Assembly (NCBI RefSeq): GCF_032884065.1
Contig: NW_027063627.1
Location: 110,001-174,000 of the forward strand
Length of the DNA stretch: 64,000 nucleotides
Direction: 5' to 3'
DNA from: Artemia franciscana
Lineage: Eukaryota > Arthropoda > Branchiopoda > Anostraca > Artemiidae
Part shown: piece by piece, positions 13,647 through 26,229 of the stretch
How the letters are laid out: the number at the start of each line of letters is the position of its first letter
How positions within the stretch are numbered: the first letter of the stretch is position 1
Notes under the pieces: generated by a model
What the model saw: only the letters and a program-made list of their open reading frames with translations
What the model was told of the DNA's origin: nothing
Database searches by the model: none
Made by a program: the position numbers and the translations under genes

Positions 13647-14502
13647 TTGTTGGGCACACGTAAAAATATTAAAATTAACTACAAATATGCGTGTCCGATT
13701 GCAAAACGATGACTCTGGTCAAACATTTTCAGATCAATTGCTGACAATTGGAAACGGAAAGCTCCCAGTAGACTCAATTTCAGGACGTGTACAACTACCT
13801 GCTGATTTCTGTAATTTAGTGACGTCCAAAAATGAATTCATTGAAAAAGTATTTACGAATATTCTAAAAAATTATAAAAATAATAAATGGCTAAGTGAAA
13901 GAGCGATTCTCGCACCCAAAAATATAGACGTCCACGAAATCAACAATATTGTTTTGACCAAGATTCGAGACCAGGCAGTCCTTTACAAGTCAGTCGACAC
14001 AGTTTTGGAACCAAATGAAGCGGTTAATTATCCATCTGAATTTTTAAATTCCATAGATCTTTCAGGGTTTCCACCACACGTGCTACAACTAAAAATAGGC
14101 GTACCAATAATACTTTTAAGAAATATAAACCCACCAAAGCTTTGCAATGGCACTCGACTTGCCGTAAAAAAAACAATGGAAAACCTAATAGAGGCCACAA
14201 TCTTGACAGGGCCTTTTGAGGGTGAGGCTGTTCTTATTCCTCGCATTCCCATGATTCCAACGGATCTGCCTTTTCAATTTAAAAGATTGCAATTCCCAAT
14301 TCGATTAGCATTTGCAATCACCATTAACAAAGCTCAAGGTCAATCATTAGAAAAATGTGGTATAGATCTTAATACTGATTGTTTTTCCCATGGACAATTG
14401 TACGTTGCATGTTCGAGGGTCGGTAAACCTGACAATCTATTTATATGCAGCGACAATTGGACAGCGAAGAATGTTGTATATTCGCAAGTTTTACGCAGTT
14501 AA
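13621..14502 (+). pseudogene. Helitron PIF1-type helicase C-terminal fragment, copy 1
   Basis: The 293-residue open frame corresponds to the last part of a Helitron helicase. It contains [73 protein letters not shown] (helicase motif V region) and [13 protein letters not shown] (motif VI), with a normal C-terminus. The Walker A and B motifs lie upstream in the family and are missing. The first ATG lies in the deletion junction and is unlikely to be a real start. No frameshift is seen, so the loss of function comes from the deletion. Confidence 0.8.
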
Positions 14503-14696
14503 TTTGTATTGTATCTATCTATCTATCTATCTATATAAAAACGAGTTGTGTGTATGCAAGTGTGTTTGTTTGTAAAAAGAGCGTTTGCATATGATGTCAT
14601 TATTAGTACATACGGCTTTGTATATGCAGAGACAATGGGAAAGCCAAGAATGTTGTATATTCGCAATTTTTACGTAGTTTAACTCCTGCAGACGAA

Positions 14697-15537
14697 ATGA
14701 ATGCTTGCCTAAAAAATTCTAATTTATGGGCACACGTAAAAATATTAAAATTAACTACAAATATGCGTGTCCGATTGCAAAACGATGACTCTGGTCAAAC
14801 AGTAGACTCAATTTCAGGACGTATACAACTACCTGCTGATTTCTGTAATTTAGTGACGTCCAAAAATGAATGGATTGAAAAAGTATTTCCGAATATTCTA
14901 AAAAATTATGAAAATAATAAATGGCTAAGTGAAAGAGCGATTCTCGCACCCAAAAATATAGACGTCCACGAAATCAACAATATTGTTTTGACCAAGATTC
15001 GAGACCAGGCAGTCCTTTACAAGTCAGTCGACACAGTTTTGGAACCAAATGAAGCGGTTAATTATCCATCTGAATTTTTAAATTCCATAGATCCTTCAGG
15101 GTTTCCACCACACGTGCTACAACTAAAAATAGGCGTACCAATAATACTTTTAAGAAATATCAACCCACCAAAGCTTTGCAATGGCACGCGACTTGCCGTA
15201 AAAAAAACAATGGAAAACCTAATAGAGGCCACAATCTTGACAGGGCCTTATGAGGGTGAGGCTGTTCTTATTCCTCGCATTCCCATGATTCCAACGGATC
15301 TAGCTTTTTCAATTTAAAAGGTTGCAATTCCCAATTCGATTAGTATTTGCAATCACCATTAACAAAGCTCAAGGTCAATCATTAGAAAAATGTGGTATAG
15401 ATCTTAATACTGATTGTTTTTCCCATGGACAATTGTACGTTGCATGTTCGAGGGTCGGTAAACCTGACAATGTATTTATATGCAGCGACAATTGGACAGC
15501 GAAGAATGTTGTATATTCGCAAGTTTTACGCAGTTAA
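14697..15537 (+). pseudogene. Helitron PIF1-type helicase C-terminal fragment, copy 2
   Basis: Near-identical to the preceding copy, but with an exact 42-bp (14-residue) in-frame deletion after DDSGQT and a one-base insertion near 15305. The insertion breaks the frame after ATDLAF-like sequence and restarts it at QFPIRL. Motif regions [11 protein letters not shown] and [13 protein letters not shown] follow in the second frame. It is preceded by a small extra copy of the 3' end (about 14615-14690) and a 5'-like segment at 14530. Confidence 0.8.
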
Positions 15538-15936
15538 TTTGTATTGTATCTATCTATCTATCTATCTATATAAAAACGAGTTGTGTGGATGCATGTTTGT
15601 TTGTTTGTAAAAACAGCGTTTGCATATGACGTCATTATTAGTACATACGGCTTTGTATATGCACAGACAATGGGAAAGCCAAGAATGTTGTTTATTCGCA
15701 ATTTTTACGTAGTTTGAAACACATATATAAATCTATCTATATTCACAGGTGGGACACAGGGACACAACTACAATGGCGCATAACTAATATGGCGCGTACA
15801 CAGGGGACACAACTACAATGGCGCATAACTAATATGGCGCGTAAGCCCCCCCCAAGCGGGGGGGCTTGGGGGGGGGGGCGCGAAGCGCCCCACCAACTAG
15901 GTGTTGGGGTGGCGCGAAGCGCCACCCCAACAGCTA

Positions 15937-15937
<1 letters not shown>

Positions 15938-15985
<48 letters not shown>

Positions 15986-16010
15986 AGTGTGTGTATGTGT
16001 TTGTATTTAT
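15938..16010. repeat. (TA)n and (GT)n tract at the H7 3' flank
   Basis: A TA run follows the CTAG terminus immediately and grades into a GT/GA-type run (GTGTGTGTGAGTGTGTG) at about 15974-16000. Confidence 0.9.
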
Positions 16011-16189
16011 GTATTATTTTCTCAAAAACAGCTCCATATTTTATTTGGAAAATCGGCATCCTGGGGTGTTTGGCCTAAAAACAGTCTATGTAGGTTAAGA
16101 GTTTAAGAAAATTCCTTAAGACCCTTAATTTTTTCGGGGTAGGGAAAGGCCCGTGAGTAACGTAAAAAAAATTACAGGCAAATGCGAGA

Positions 16190-17350
16190 AAACAAGTATC
16201 AGGCAACAGCAGAATTCAGAACGAGTCACAAATGAAAGTGAAGAAGAAAGAAATACTAAGTTAGAAGCAAAACATCATCACAATCTTCAACATCGACAAA
16301 ATTTGGCGAAAAAACCCAGCACTAACCTATAATGATGCCATAAACTACATGACTGTTACAAAATTGAACTGAACAGGTCACAAATTTAGAATTCCTGAAC
16401 AGGAATTCCTGAACAGGTCACAGTCACAAAAGGAGAATTTAAATTTTTCCCAGGATGGTTGTATCGAACCTGTAACAAATATTACATTAGAAGAACAACA
16501 CCATTATAATCTTAGACGCTCGAGGTCGTATTTTTCCCGGGGGGGGGGATTTCGAGCCTATGGTAACGTCAAGACATAAGGTGGAGGCTGCGGTTAGAAG
16601 ACGAGTGACAAGGAGAATCAATACATACAAACTTACCACATACCCATGCCGGGGCCAGGAGGCACTGTGGTTAGAAGACGTCTGAAGCAGAAGGTGGTGA
16701 GACCACGCCCAGTACCAAGAGACGTAGATATTGGGCTAACAGTAGCCGAAACACTAAGTGATCGAAATACAAAGTTGTAATCTAACAAAGGCGTTTCTGC
16801 TAATTTAAGGTCCATTTGTTTTAACCAAGTACAAAGAATAGGACATGATTTAACTTCCAACGGTTGGAAAATGTATGTCATTTGAACAACAAGATGATAT
16901 TTTTGCCCAACAGCCCGGACCATCAAAAGTGACCAGAGGTATCCAAAAAGCTAAAGCAAAGAACATTGGCATTTTTTTGAAGGGTAGCTTAGTGAAAATG
17001 AAGCACACAAGTGAGAATCGCAACAGCGAAAGCAAAAGACATGGAACAAAAGACAGCGAGAATCGCATTGGATAACAAAAATTTTGAATAACGATTAGCG
17101 GTTAGAAACTGGGAAACACGTTTTTTGTTATCCATGACGTCATTGGAAATTACATAAGATGATGCAAGAATCTAGATGGTTGAAGCAAAAGGTATGAAAA
17201 GAATGCATGATGTAATGATGAATTGAAAGTAACAATAGTTCAAGTTCAGTCAATAAAATCTATGGTTGGAAGACAAGTGACAGCGATGATCACATCGAAT
17301 CGTAAACGAAGTATCTGCTTAGAAGAGAAGCAACGGTGCTGATTCTTCTT
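16190..17350 (+). pseudogene. Decayed array of charged coding repeats
   Basis: In one frame the left end reads SERVTNESEEERNTKLEAKH, followed by HNLQHRQNLAKKP. Copies of a TTAGAAGA(C/G) core (Leu-Glu-Asp/Glu) recur with irregular spacing near 16250, 16487, 16595, 16671, 17268 and 17319, followed by Arg/Gln-rich codons and stops. The pattern matches the ESEEQRN-RLEDKRQREL repeat on the minus strand at 54.4-54.97 kb and is similar in style to the 23-residue repeats of the Helitron ORF at 12.9 kb. It may be the ruin of a Helitron-like N-terminal repeat region. Frames are broken everywhere. Confidence 0.45.
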
Positions 17351-17559
17351 TGATGCAGTAACAGATGGATGATTCTTTCATGCATTAACAGGACAGTTGA
17401 ATTCCCTTTAAACGAACAACCGTGTCTTTATTTTTTAAATAGCATTTACCCTTTATAAGCCATATTTTGGATCGTGATTACTGGCTTATTTTGAATAATG
17501 CTCTATATTGATAAACACCACGCGCCGACTTCCCTCAATCTAAAAAACAGTCAAACGTA

Positions 17560-17593
<34 letters not shown>
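17560..17593. repeat. Poly(A) tract
   Basis: An uninterrupted run of A (about 33) in unique-looking sequence. It could be a retroposon tail, but no retroposed body was recognised to its left. Confidence 0.9.
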
Positions 17594-17595
<2 letters not shown>

Positions 17596-17599
17596 TAGA

Positions 17600-20500
17600 G
17601 CACTTAGTCGCCTAAAATATTTAGAACAGACACAAATAACATAAAACCTACAGAAACCGAGATATTTGCAAAAAACTACAAATAATATTTTTTTTATATA
17701 CCTTTGACCTTTGAGATCTGTAGTCGTGGACAGCGTACGATATTAAGGGTTGGAGACAAGTTTTAGGGTGTCGTCATAAATATTTATACGGGTTTACAGC
17801 TGACTATTTCAAAATCTGAGATCCTTACCTTACTTTGGCTATGATGACTGGACTCCTCGAAAACTATAAATTGAAAGATTGAAAATTTCTGAGACGAGTC
17901 TATTTTCATAAGTTTCTTTTTAGTAATCCTGATTATCAAAATTCCGTTTATCGTTCTTGATGCTCTAACAAAAAACACATCGTTTTCAATAAAATTCAAA
18001 TAACACTTGAGCCGTTTAGAGGGTCTGATAGGATAGTCCAGTTTGTAATAGCTTCTATTTTTAAAGAAGGACTTGATCATTAATTTTGATTTCTGTTTGT
18101 TTAAGGATTCATTTATTTATTTATTTATAGCGTAACTACCATCTTTGTGTTTTACGTGATTATTCATTTTAATTTTTGGATCTTTTGGGTATATTCATTG
18201 ATGGCAATTATTATGTAACTGTGTTTCTGCAGATCCTAGGTTTTCAACATGGCTCTTTTTTTCCTTTGAAAAACTATTTCGAAAACGTTATTACTCTAAA
18301 TTATATGCTGTAAAAACGATGACACTGCTTGAAATGATGCTTTTTGTGAGGTAAGAAAAAAAAAAAATCAACTTTCTTTCGTCCGATGATTATAAAAAAC
18401 AGTGGTATTGTTTTGCGACGACGAAAAAGACCAATGCCACTTTGTTGCATGACAGAAAAAGACGGTATAACTTTTTGCAATAACAGACAAAAAGAAAAAG
18501 ACAATGACAGATATGTCCGATAGCAAAAAACAAAAAAAGGCAACACTTGTTGAAATGATTTTCGTTCGATGAAAGAAAACACTTCTTGTAATGACACTTT
18601 TGACAATGACCAAAAATCACTGACAAAATGGTTATGTGAGAAGCTGTCTGAACATGCTTATTTGTTAGCGCGGTTTTAGTTTTTTGGTTGTACTTAAATT
18701 TAAATAATTTGACTCATTATATTCAAATACCATTTGAGTACTTTTTGTTTTTCTCAGTCTTTGCCCAAGTTCTCTTGTTACATGCTATTTCATTTTCAGC
18801 TTCTCTCATATGAGCTTTTCTAAACTAACCTGAATCTTTTCTTGCTTTGTAATTATAAGAACCTCATGGAAATATAAAATGAGAGGGAAATGGAAAATAA
18901 AGCGAGGACTGGACTGGTCTCAAAAGGATTCCCTTGAGGGCTACATTTCCCTCTAATCAAATTTTGAGATCAAAACTCTCAACAATAACGTCTTCTGTGT
19001 ATAAAGGGATATTTTGGCCTTCTTCATCCTTCTCTCGAGGCGTTATCTCTTTGAAAATATCAAACAACATTTAGTTGAAAATATCAAACAACATTTAGTT
19101 GATAATTGGGAATTGAAATTGAGTAGACGGGATTTCACAACTACGTACTCATCAAAATATTTTTAAACTGTTTCGCATTTCGTTTTTTTTTCTGCTTTCA
19201 ATTGTAGTTTACGAAAAAGCCGATAATTTTGGCCTCATAGTATACGTTAAAACTCGTCTAAGAGAAAGAAAGGAGAGGGTCATTGGATTTATCCACAATT
19301 TCGTCAAAAATAAAAGTGAGCCATTTGAGCAAATCTTGGGACTTGGCAGTCGTTTGTTAGAGCACAGCCATCTTCATGAGTGAGAGGTTAAAAACCTATA
19401 CACAACTAATGCCCCTTTTATTAGTTTTTAATACCCTTGAGGATAGGAAAAATCGTTGTCACCTAGAATTACCTTATTTGCGCAACAAATATAAATAATA
19501 ATAACAAAACGTGATGAGATAGTTCCTGAATTATTACTAGCATACTTAAAGTATATGATTCTGATAAGCGACAAATAGCTCTATAGTGCTAGTTATGTCT
19601 AGTAAGATTATATTGCAAGTTTTAATCCATCCAAGGTTAAAAAAAACTTTACCATATGCTGATACTATCCATTTTTGTTTATGATTTATGTTAAGTTTAT
19701 CGTTTTTGCGGAAAGTAATCGACAGTGAAAAAACACAACTAAAGCAAGAAATTAGATACTAGCAACAGTTTTTCTATATTTTGTTTGTTTCTGTATATTT
19801 ATAACTAATAATATTTTTTAAATCCCTTTCTTGGATTTCAAAGGGTTGCCACCTGCAATGTGTCATACTGCGTGGCAGCCTAAATCTAGTGTTTGTTCAT
19901 TTTGTAATTCATCTGCAGCAGTAGTCTATCTTTTATCTTTATGTTGTATGTGATTATTCATTTTAATTTCGGTGCGGTTTGGTTTTCATCGAGCCGTTGA
20001 TAGCAATTTATACTCGTCTTGAGTCTGAAGAGTTATGTGGCTTTATTTCTCCTCGTCTTAGCTTTTAGTATGGCTCTTACTTTTCTTTTCAAAATCTCAT
20101 TTTTGGAAAACCTTTTTACAATTAATTGAGTGTTCCCACTAAACCCACTAAACTCTCACTAAAGTGGGTGTTCCCGAGATTGAAACACATACGAGTCTTC
20201 TTTTTTTTGGTTTTATCTTTGTTCTTGCCAGGATTAGAAAGCTTTTATTTTTCGTTGCTTGGGACTCATTCAAACTAAGAAATGCTCACATTTCTTGAAA
20301 CATGGTTTTGTTGTTTTAAAGCCAATATTTCTTCAAGTAATATTAGGGATGCTATTCTCCTTTATTTTATTGATTTTTAGCATGACCAGTCTCCCTATTC
20401 CTAGATACAGGATCGTACCAAACACGAACCTAGGAATTTGATCGACAGGGAAAATTGTGAAATTAAACCTTCAACTCATTTCCAACCTTTGTCAGGCTAT

Positions 20501-22500
20501 ATAGCATTATACAGATCATGTAAAAAAAAAATTAGAAAAGCAAGCAAAGATGCACCAGGCCGGTGACTAAATGCCTTTCGGTTAAATAAATTGTCCATTG
20601 CCTTTTTTAATTTACATATTGATTTAATCTTTGTCGACCTTTATACAGCATCAGTTTATTCACATTTCCTTTTACTTTGCTTCCGTTAGAAACAGATTAG
20701 GAATCCATTAAGAAAACCGTATCAATGATGTGAAATCCCGTCAACCAAAAAGGGGAAATAACAGAATGCTTCCATGATCCTTATCCGATGATCCAGTTTC
20801 GCTTGATCATTAAGTTGCCTAGTTGTCTTTAACATGCAACAAGTAAATAGCGTGGAACCAAGATAATGTCCTGTTTACTCTGAAAGGTATCCTCAAGTTT
20901 CACTTACCCTAAGAAGATTTTGCTGTATAATTTCTTGCTAAAACGTCTGTTTGAGTTTTTTTTACCATTAGTTTAAATTTAATAATATTCATATATCATA
21001 ATAATGCAAAAGAAATCAATATAAAAATCGTTGAATTAAAAAGATCTAGTATAAAGGCTAAACATAGATGCCTTGGTGATCCCCACTCCATCTGGTGTCA
21101 CTTACGAAAATCCAGTCGAAAGCCTCTAAGGAGTGTTTTTAAAGATCTGGACCATTTCAAGGGTTTTTGAATTGCATTTTTTGTGATATAAACTCCCGCC
21201 AAGGCAGTATCCAAGAGGGGGGATGGAGGTTCGGGTTTTGAGCCCCATGTCCTCTGATATGTTTGTCCGACTCGTAAGAACGTAACAAAATGAATATAAA
21301 AAAATTTTTGATGCATTTTTGAAAGTTTTTTTTTTGTAAACCCCCCTTCCCCGAAAAAAATCCTGGATAAGGCCTTGACTCCCGACATAAGAGAATGTTT
21401 TCGTCCTCCCTTCAAAAAAACCATGTGTACACTTTTGAGTCTGCACTGCGCTGGTTTTTGGGAGAGGTTTTTTTTTGCAAACCCAAATATAGTCTAGCTG
21501 AAAATCAGATACATGTACATAACGCTTTTTCAATAAGATGGCTTCAGTGTTCCTATTACCCCCTAGTGCGTTTCTATCAATTGATTGTAATTGTTTTGAT
21601 GGCACAATAGCTTCGTTGTGCGTGTAACTCAGACGCCACTTTACTCAACCCAGTTCAATTCAACCCATTTAAACTCAATCTTTGTTCAACTCCACCTCAC
21701 TCCACTCAAATCCTGTTTACCTAAACCTACTCATCCCTAGTACAATTCAACCCCCATGGAACTAAACCCCATTTAGTTCCACGCCTATGAAACTCAACAT
21801 CCATTGTACTCGGCTGCATTTGGTATATTTACTGTGGATGACCCCTTATAAAGAAAACATTCTTATATAGTTAGTACCGTTATATTCCTTATTTTAGTTT
21901 CCCCTTAGATTCACGTATTAGTATCCCTTATTAGATTCCCACTGACAGTCCTAGATATAGCCCTAACAATATGGGAGAGTATCCATAGTTGGGACAATTT
22001 TTTTTCGTTGCTTCCAACTCCCTCATGCTTTGTGATGAAGAAACAAAAATCTCTCGTCATCTTTTGCACTAAGAAAGTTATCTCCAAGATTTATTACTAG
22101 AAGCTCATTCAGTTTTTTAAAGAAAGGCATTAATTTCACACAACCCCTTCCCATTTTGTTCCAAGTATGGAATGGGCTCTATAGATGGGACAAGCGGTAA
22201 TTATACTTGGGAAAGACCCAAATATGCAAAAATTCTTCTTGATGCAAAACTTAGCTGTATAATAGAGAGAATGGAGTAAAAGTATAAAAACAGAAAGGAA
22301 GAAGTAAAAGTGTGTAAAACCAAGGATTAAAAAAAGCACTGTTCATGTGTTTATAGTATATCAAATTCTGATAGATCAAGAGGAAATAGAAAGTGTCCTG
22401 CTTGCCTTGTAGCCTGTCCTCAAGGCTCAGGATTAGCAATATAGTTGTGGTATCAGTGAATCTATACCAGTAGAAAGCATTTCCAGAACGGAGCAATTAT
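17600..22500. other. Intronic stretch without recognised genes; a few dispersed repeats
   Basis: AT-rich sequence with only short random frames. Two diverged copies of a dispersed unit containing GTGATTATTCATTTTAATTT are visible near 18140-18300 and 19940-20110 (a third, weaker one near 44215-44300). A 24-bp unit beginning TTGAAAATATCAAACAAC is directly repeated at 19051-19098. At 21640-21810 there is a loosely periodic AACTCAACCC-type stretch. Nothing else could be supported. Confidence 0.5.
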
Positions 22501-22552
22501 TCTGAAATACCAAATTTCTACTTATTGTTGTTCTGCAAGTTCTGAAATGATT

Positions 22553-23880
22553 TCACCAACAATGTGGCATTTCCCTTTTTATTCTTTTTTTTCCAAGAAC
22601 AATAACAAAGTCACCAACATTCAAAGCGGAAAAAGCAGGGCTCCACTCACATGAAGGTTCTTCCTTTGGATCTGTTTCATTAGATCCTGAAAAATCATCC
22701 AAGACTGAAACCTCTTCTAGACTGCTGTCACTTTGAATAAAGAGTGATTTCTTATGATTTTTGGACTTTAAATGAAGATTTTTGAGAGCCTCTTTCACTT
22801 TCTTTGCTTTTTGGAGCAATGCAAAACATTTCAAAATTTTCAATTAACGCATATTCTTTTCCTCCTGTTTTTCTATCTTGATTAACTTAATTTTCACCGG
22901 GTTTGACCCCCCCCCCGAAATTTTTGTTCGTCATGTAAAAACGTCACAAAAACGAATTAAAACAAACTTTTGTTGCGTTTTTTAAAGTTTTTGTTGTTGT
23001 CAGAGTATGAGTTTTCCTACAAAAACGCAATAATCCTCAATCTTTTTTCCCTGAAGTATCCGTCGGTATTCTGCAGACTCCTTTTGGTCTACTTCTGTAT
23101 GTGGTTTTTCTCTGATGAGCTTTTGGATATTGCCGTTTCATGACAGGCGAAACTGTCTGGATTGAAAAGCGGGTGACTTGCGAGTATTGAGAGGCTACAC
23201 CTCCCTCTTCTTCTGGATTTGAAGAAGTCATGTCTTCACCTGTTGCCTTAGATGCAGTTTCACCGAATGGTTGGTCAGTTACAGCTGTTGGGAAAAAGTC
23301 ATTGTTGACAAAAATGTCACCATTAAATGGGCAAATACCTGTTGCTTGGAAACCTGCAGTGATTCTCAATAGGGTGAATGAAAGGGGATAAGCAACGCCA
23401 AGAAACTGGGGGGATTCGCACAGAGAAATTGGAAATAGCTTTGTTATAATAGGATTTCAGAGAGTAGAAAAGCCCAAGATCAAGTGGTTGTAGTTTGTAT
23501 GACTTATATGGAGGCAAGGTTAACATGATCACATGGTTATCTTTTGCTTAAGTAGCTGAGGCTTCTCTTTGCATGGCCATACAGTGGAGACAAAGTAATG
23601 AAGAAACTCAATCAACACTGAAGCTATATAGTCCAGCTACTGTCACTAATCCAAGCAACAGTAACAGGTGTAGCCCTTAAAGTTATTCTTGCTTCTGAAT
23701 TTTCCTTTGGAAGACCAGTATTGGCGGAATTGAGTTTCCAGGTGCTAAAATACAAGCAAGAATTGTCACCGTCTGGCCTCTATCTGCAGAAGCTGCTCTC
23801 CCAACTTGACATATTCCTATGTCTGCAACAATCTTGAATGGCCTTTGCATGGTGTTCAAAACATGCTCGTCCATATTCTA
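22553..23880 (-). pseudogene. Pogo/Tigger-like transposase fossil
   Basis: Read on the minus strand in shifting frames. The first block is MDEHVLNTMQRPFKIVADIG, with ADRGQTVTILACILAPGNSI and PPILVFQRK, which is the DDE_1 pattern (DETG...K.V...K...Q.G..TSAERG..VT......A.GN.IPP...F.R). After a damaged stretch come MLTLPPYKSYKLQPLDLGLF (third catalytic Asp in QPLD), ITAGFQATGICPFNGDIF, and a C-terminal WSPAFSALNVGDFVIVLGKK block. The segment that should hold the second Asp (LLLLDNH-type) is missing or unrecognisable. There are many stops, so it is a dead element inside the TMEM242 intron. Confidence 0.75.
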
Positions 23881-23899
23881 TATCAGTTATAGTCAGAAC

Positions 23900-24980
23900 C
23901 CAAGGAAAAATGTGTACTTTATTTGCATAATTTGTGTCACATTCTACTGCATCGCCGATAACCGCTATGTTTACAAGGTGTATGCAGAGGCAATCTAACT
24001 GCCTATAGGCAATTAGCTAACGCAACCGAAGCCAAAGCGTACCACGGTTTTAGTTCAATTCCGTTATCAGATGAGTTTTACGATCAGATGTTTCGCTTCA
24101 AATTGGAAGTGTTGGGGGATAATTTAATTAAATGATATATCGATGTCTTAACTTTCTATATTTTTTTTTATCGATTTCGATATCTCCGATCATTTTTTGT
24201 TCAAATTAATTAACTCTTCGTTATGCCAGAGTTCAATAACAAGAACTGTAATTAAAGAGTATTTTGCACAATTTTTTTCAAAACATTGAATAATATGAAA
24301 ACAAGCATCAATGACATAAATGCTTACCACGAAAATCTAGATTTGGAATGACACGTGCTTAGCTTCCAGATAAAGAAAAATAAAATACTGGATATTTTCG
24401 GCCATTAAAAATCAGCAGCACTTGAATGTTTTCGCCTGAGAACTGTTTGTCCCTTTGAGTGATTAAATACTCAAGGTTTTTTTTTAAACTGAAAGTAAGG
24501 ATCAAGATTAAAACTTAAACGAACAGAAATTATTAGGTATATGAGAAGGGATGGCAGGTGTTCACCCCCACCTCCACCGGCGTTAACCCCACCAAAAACA
24601 CATCCAAAAAATACCACCCCCCCCCTTCTGTGGAAAATAAGGCTTTCCAAATTTGAGAATTTTATTTGAGTTGTTATTCCGTAGGGGGAAGGAAGTTTTG
24701 TACTTGTGTATTATACGTCACTCACTCAAGTTTACACTGTGTAAAACTCTATAACAAACCGGTTTCCTCGTCAGTTTCTTTCAGCTTAGCACGACACAAG
24801 ACAAAGACAAGTGACAAAATAGATATAATTTGGGCTATATATTTGCACATAACGGGGGGGGGGGGATTGGGGCAAAGTTTTTGGACAGTTTGAAGTCAGA
24901 GAAAAATTCTTACTTCATAATAGGCACAATAATTGTACCTAACACATTTTGTATACAGATGTTTCTGGCCTTTGCGTTCT
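23900..24980. other. Intronic stretch; one family C fragment
   Basis: No gene recognised. At about 24473-24560 a diverged piece of the family C 5' end is visible (TTTAAACTGAAAGTAAGGATC followed by TTAAAACTTAAACGAACAGAAATTA). Poly-C and poly-G runs occur near 24620 and 24855. Confidence 0.5.
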
Positions 24981-24999
24981 GGCCTTGAGAACGCACAGG

Positions 25000-25830
25000 G
25001 GTTATCAGCCCTACTCATGCTAATTTTTCCTTGTTATGTGTTTGACTCGGCTATATGTTGTAATTTCTGTTCGTTTTGAGTTTCATTTATTTATTGATAC
25101 TGATTAGTGGTAGTTTAATGTCTGGAAGATTATTTGATTTTATTTTTGCTCATTCTTGGCAATGGAGCTCTTTACTTTTCTTTGAAATACTTGTCTTGTT
25201 GAAACAGTTTTTAAACTAATTTCTGTTCGTTTATTTATTGACATAGTCTTTTCAATGGAAAAAAATAATATTGTATGTCTTTTCAATTTTCTTCTATAAG
25301 AATCCACAGTATAGGTTACTATTTCTATGTAGGAGAACCTTTTCAACAATTTTTATTCCTGACACAAACAGTATTTTCAATTTACTTTTATAGCTTCTGA
25401 AGTTGACCTGAAAAATCAAACTTAATATTATTCCTAATCTTTGCTCTATGACAACCTGGATACACTTACATTCTTTTCATTTATTTAAAGTATAAGAGCA
25501 GAGGTAGTAATAGTAGTATCCGCAAAAGTTTCAACTTAATACCCCCAGTCGTTCTCGATATATTGCTGAGGTGTCTTATTGGCAACCATAAATACAATGC
25601 CTCTTGATTTATTTTAAAGCAACATTTAGTTTTAAAGAATAATGGTCCAATTGCATAATTGTAGGGGTTGGCATGCACAATATCCCTAAAGACATAGTTG
25701 CCAGACAGTTCTGGTATGCTGAACAAAATGGCTGTCTCAAAATTTTGACTGGATACATTTGCAAAATGAATGGGCTTGAGAGAAGGGCTACTTGGCCTCC
25801 AATCTCTTATTACTCTTAAAAGGGAACTAG
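25000..25830 (+). repeat. Compound dispersed repeat (E/D/B units)
   Basis: It contains the CAGCCCTACTCATG...TTTCTGTTCGTTTTGAGTTT unit, then a CTTTTCAATGGAAAA...TCTATAAGAAT unit and a short AGTAGTAATAGTAGT stretch, then family B-like sequence (CCTAAAGACATAGTTGCCAGAC). The same order is found at 31640-32110, so these modules travel together. Confidence 0.5.
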
Positions 25831-26229
25831 ACACTCGCGCTGCAATTGTAATACAAGGGGGAGGACTTCCCCCTTCTTATACCTAGTAAAAACATTTTAA
25901 ACAAGTAAAAACGAATTGAAAACATTTCAAATGTATTTTGTTTTCAGTAAAGTGCTAATTATGTTCTGTTCTCGAGAAAGCATGGGGTTTCAGCCCTACT
26001 CATGTTAATTTTCGCTCGTTTTGAGTTTGAATTGGTTATTTATTGTATGATTTAAACGTTTAAAATGTACGTTTAAAAATACGTTTAAAATGTTTTAAGT
26101 TTTTCAACTTTAATAAAATAAAAATTCTTAAAACTTTAAGGAAGATATATCAGTATATGTATACTAAACTGACAATCTACAACCATTTTCTTTTCAGTAA
26201 AGGGCAAATTATGTTCTGATCTTGAAAAG

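Larger units (their letters stand above)
13621..15690 (+). repeat. Tandem duplication of the Helitron helicase module
   Basis: The two helicase modules start 1,076 bp apart (13621 and 14697), while their trailing AAAACGAGTTG segments are 1,035 bp apart. The difference is explained exactly by the 42-bp deletion and one-base insertion in copy 2. Similarity is high outside those changes, so the duplication is recent compared with most elements here. Confidence 0.85.

Noticed and set aside
18301..18626. Three overlapping minus-strand frames rich in Phe, Cys and His
   Set aside because: Overlapping in different frames, low complexity, no acceptor or homology; likely chance in AT-rich sequence.
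21098..21605. Open frame of 159 codons on the minus strand
   Set aside because: No recognisable motif, competing frames of similar length on both strands and poly-Lys runs.
25481..25834. 117-codon minus-strand frame
   Set aside because: Antisense to dispersed family B/D repeat sequence, ending in triplet-repeat leucines.
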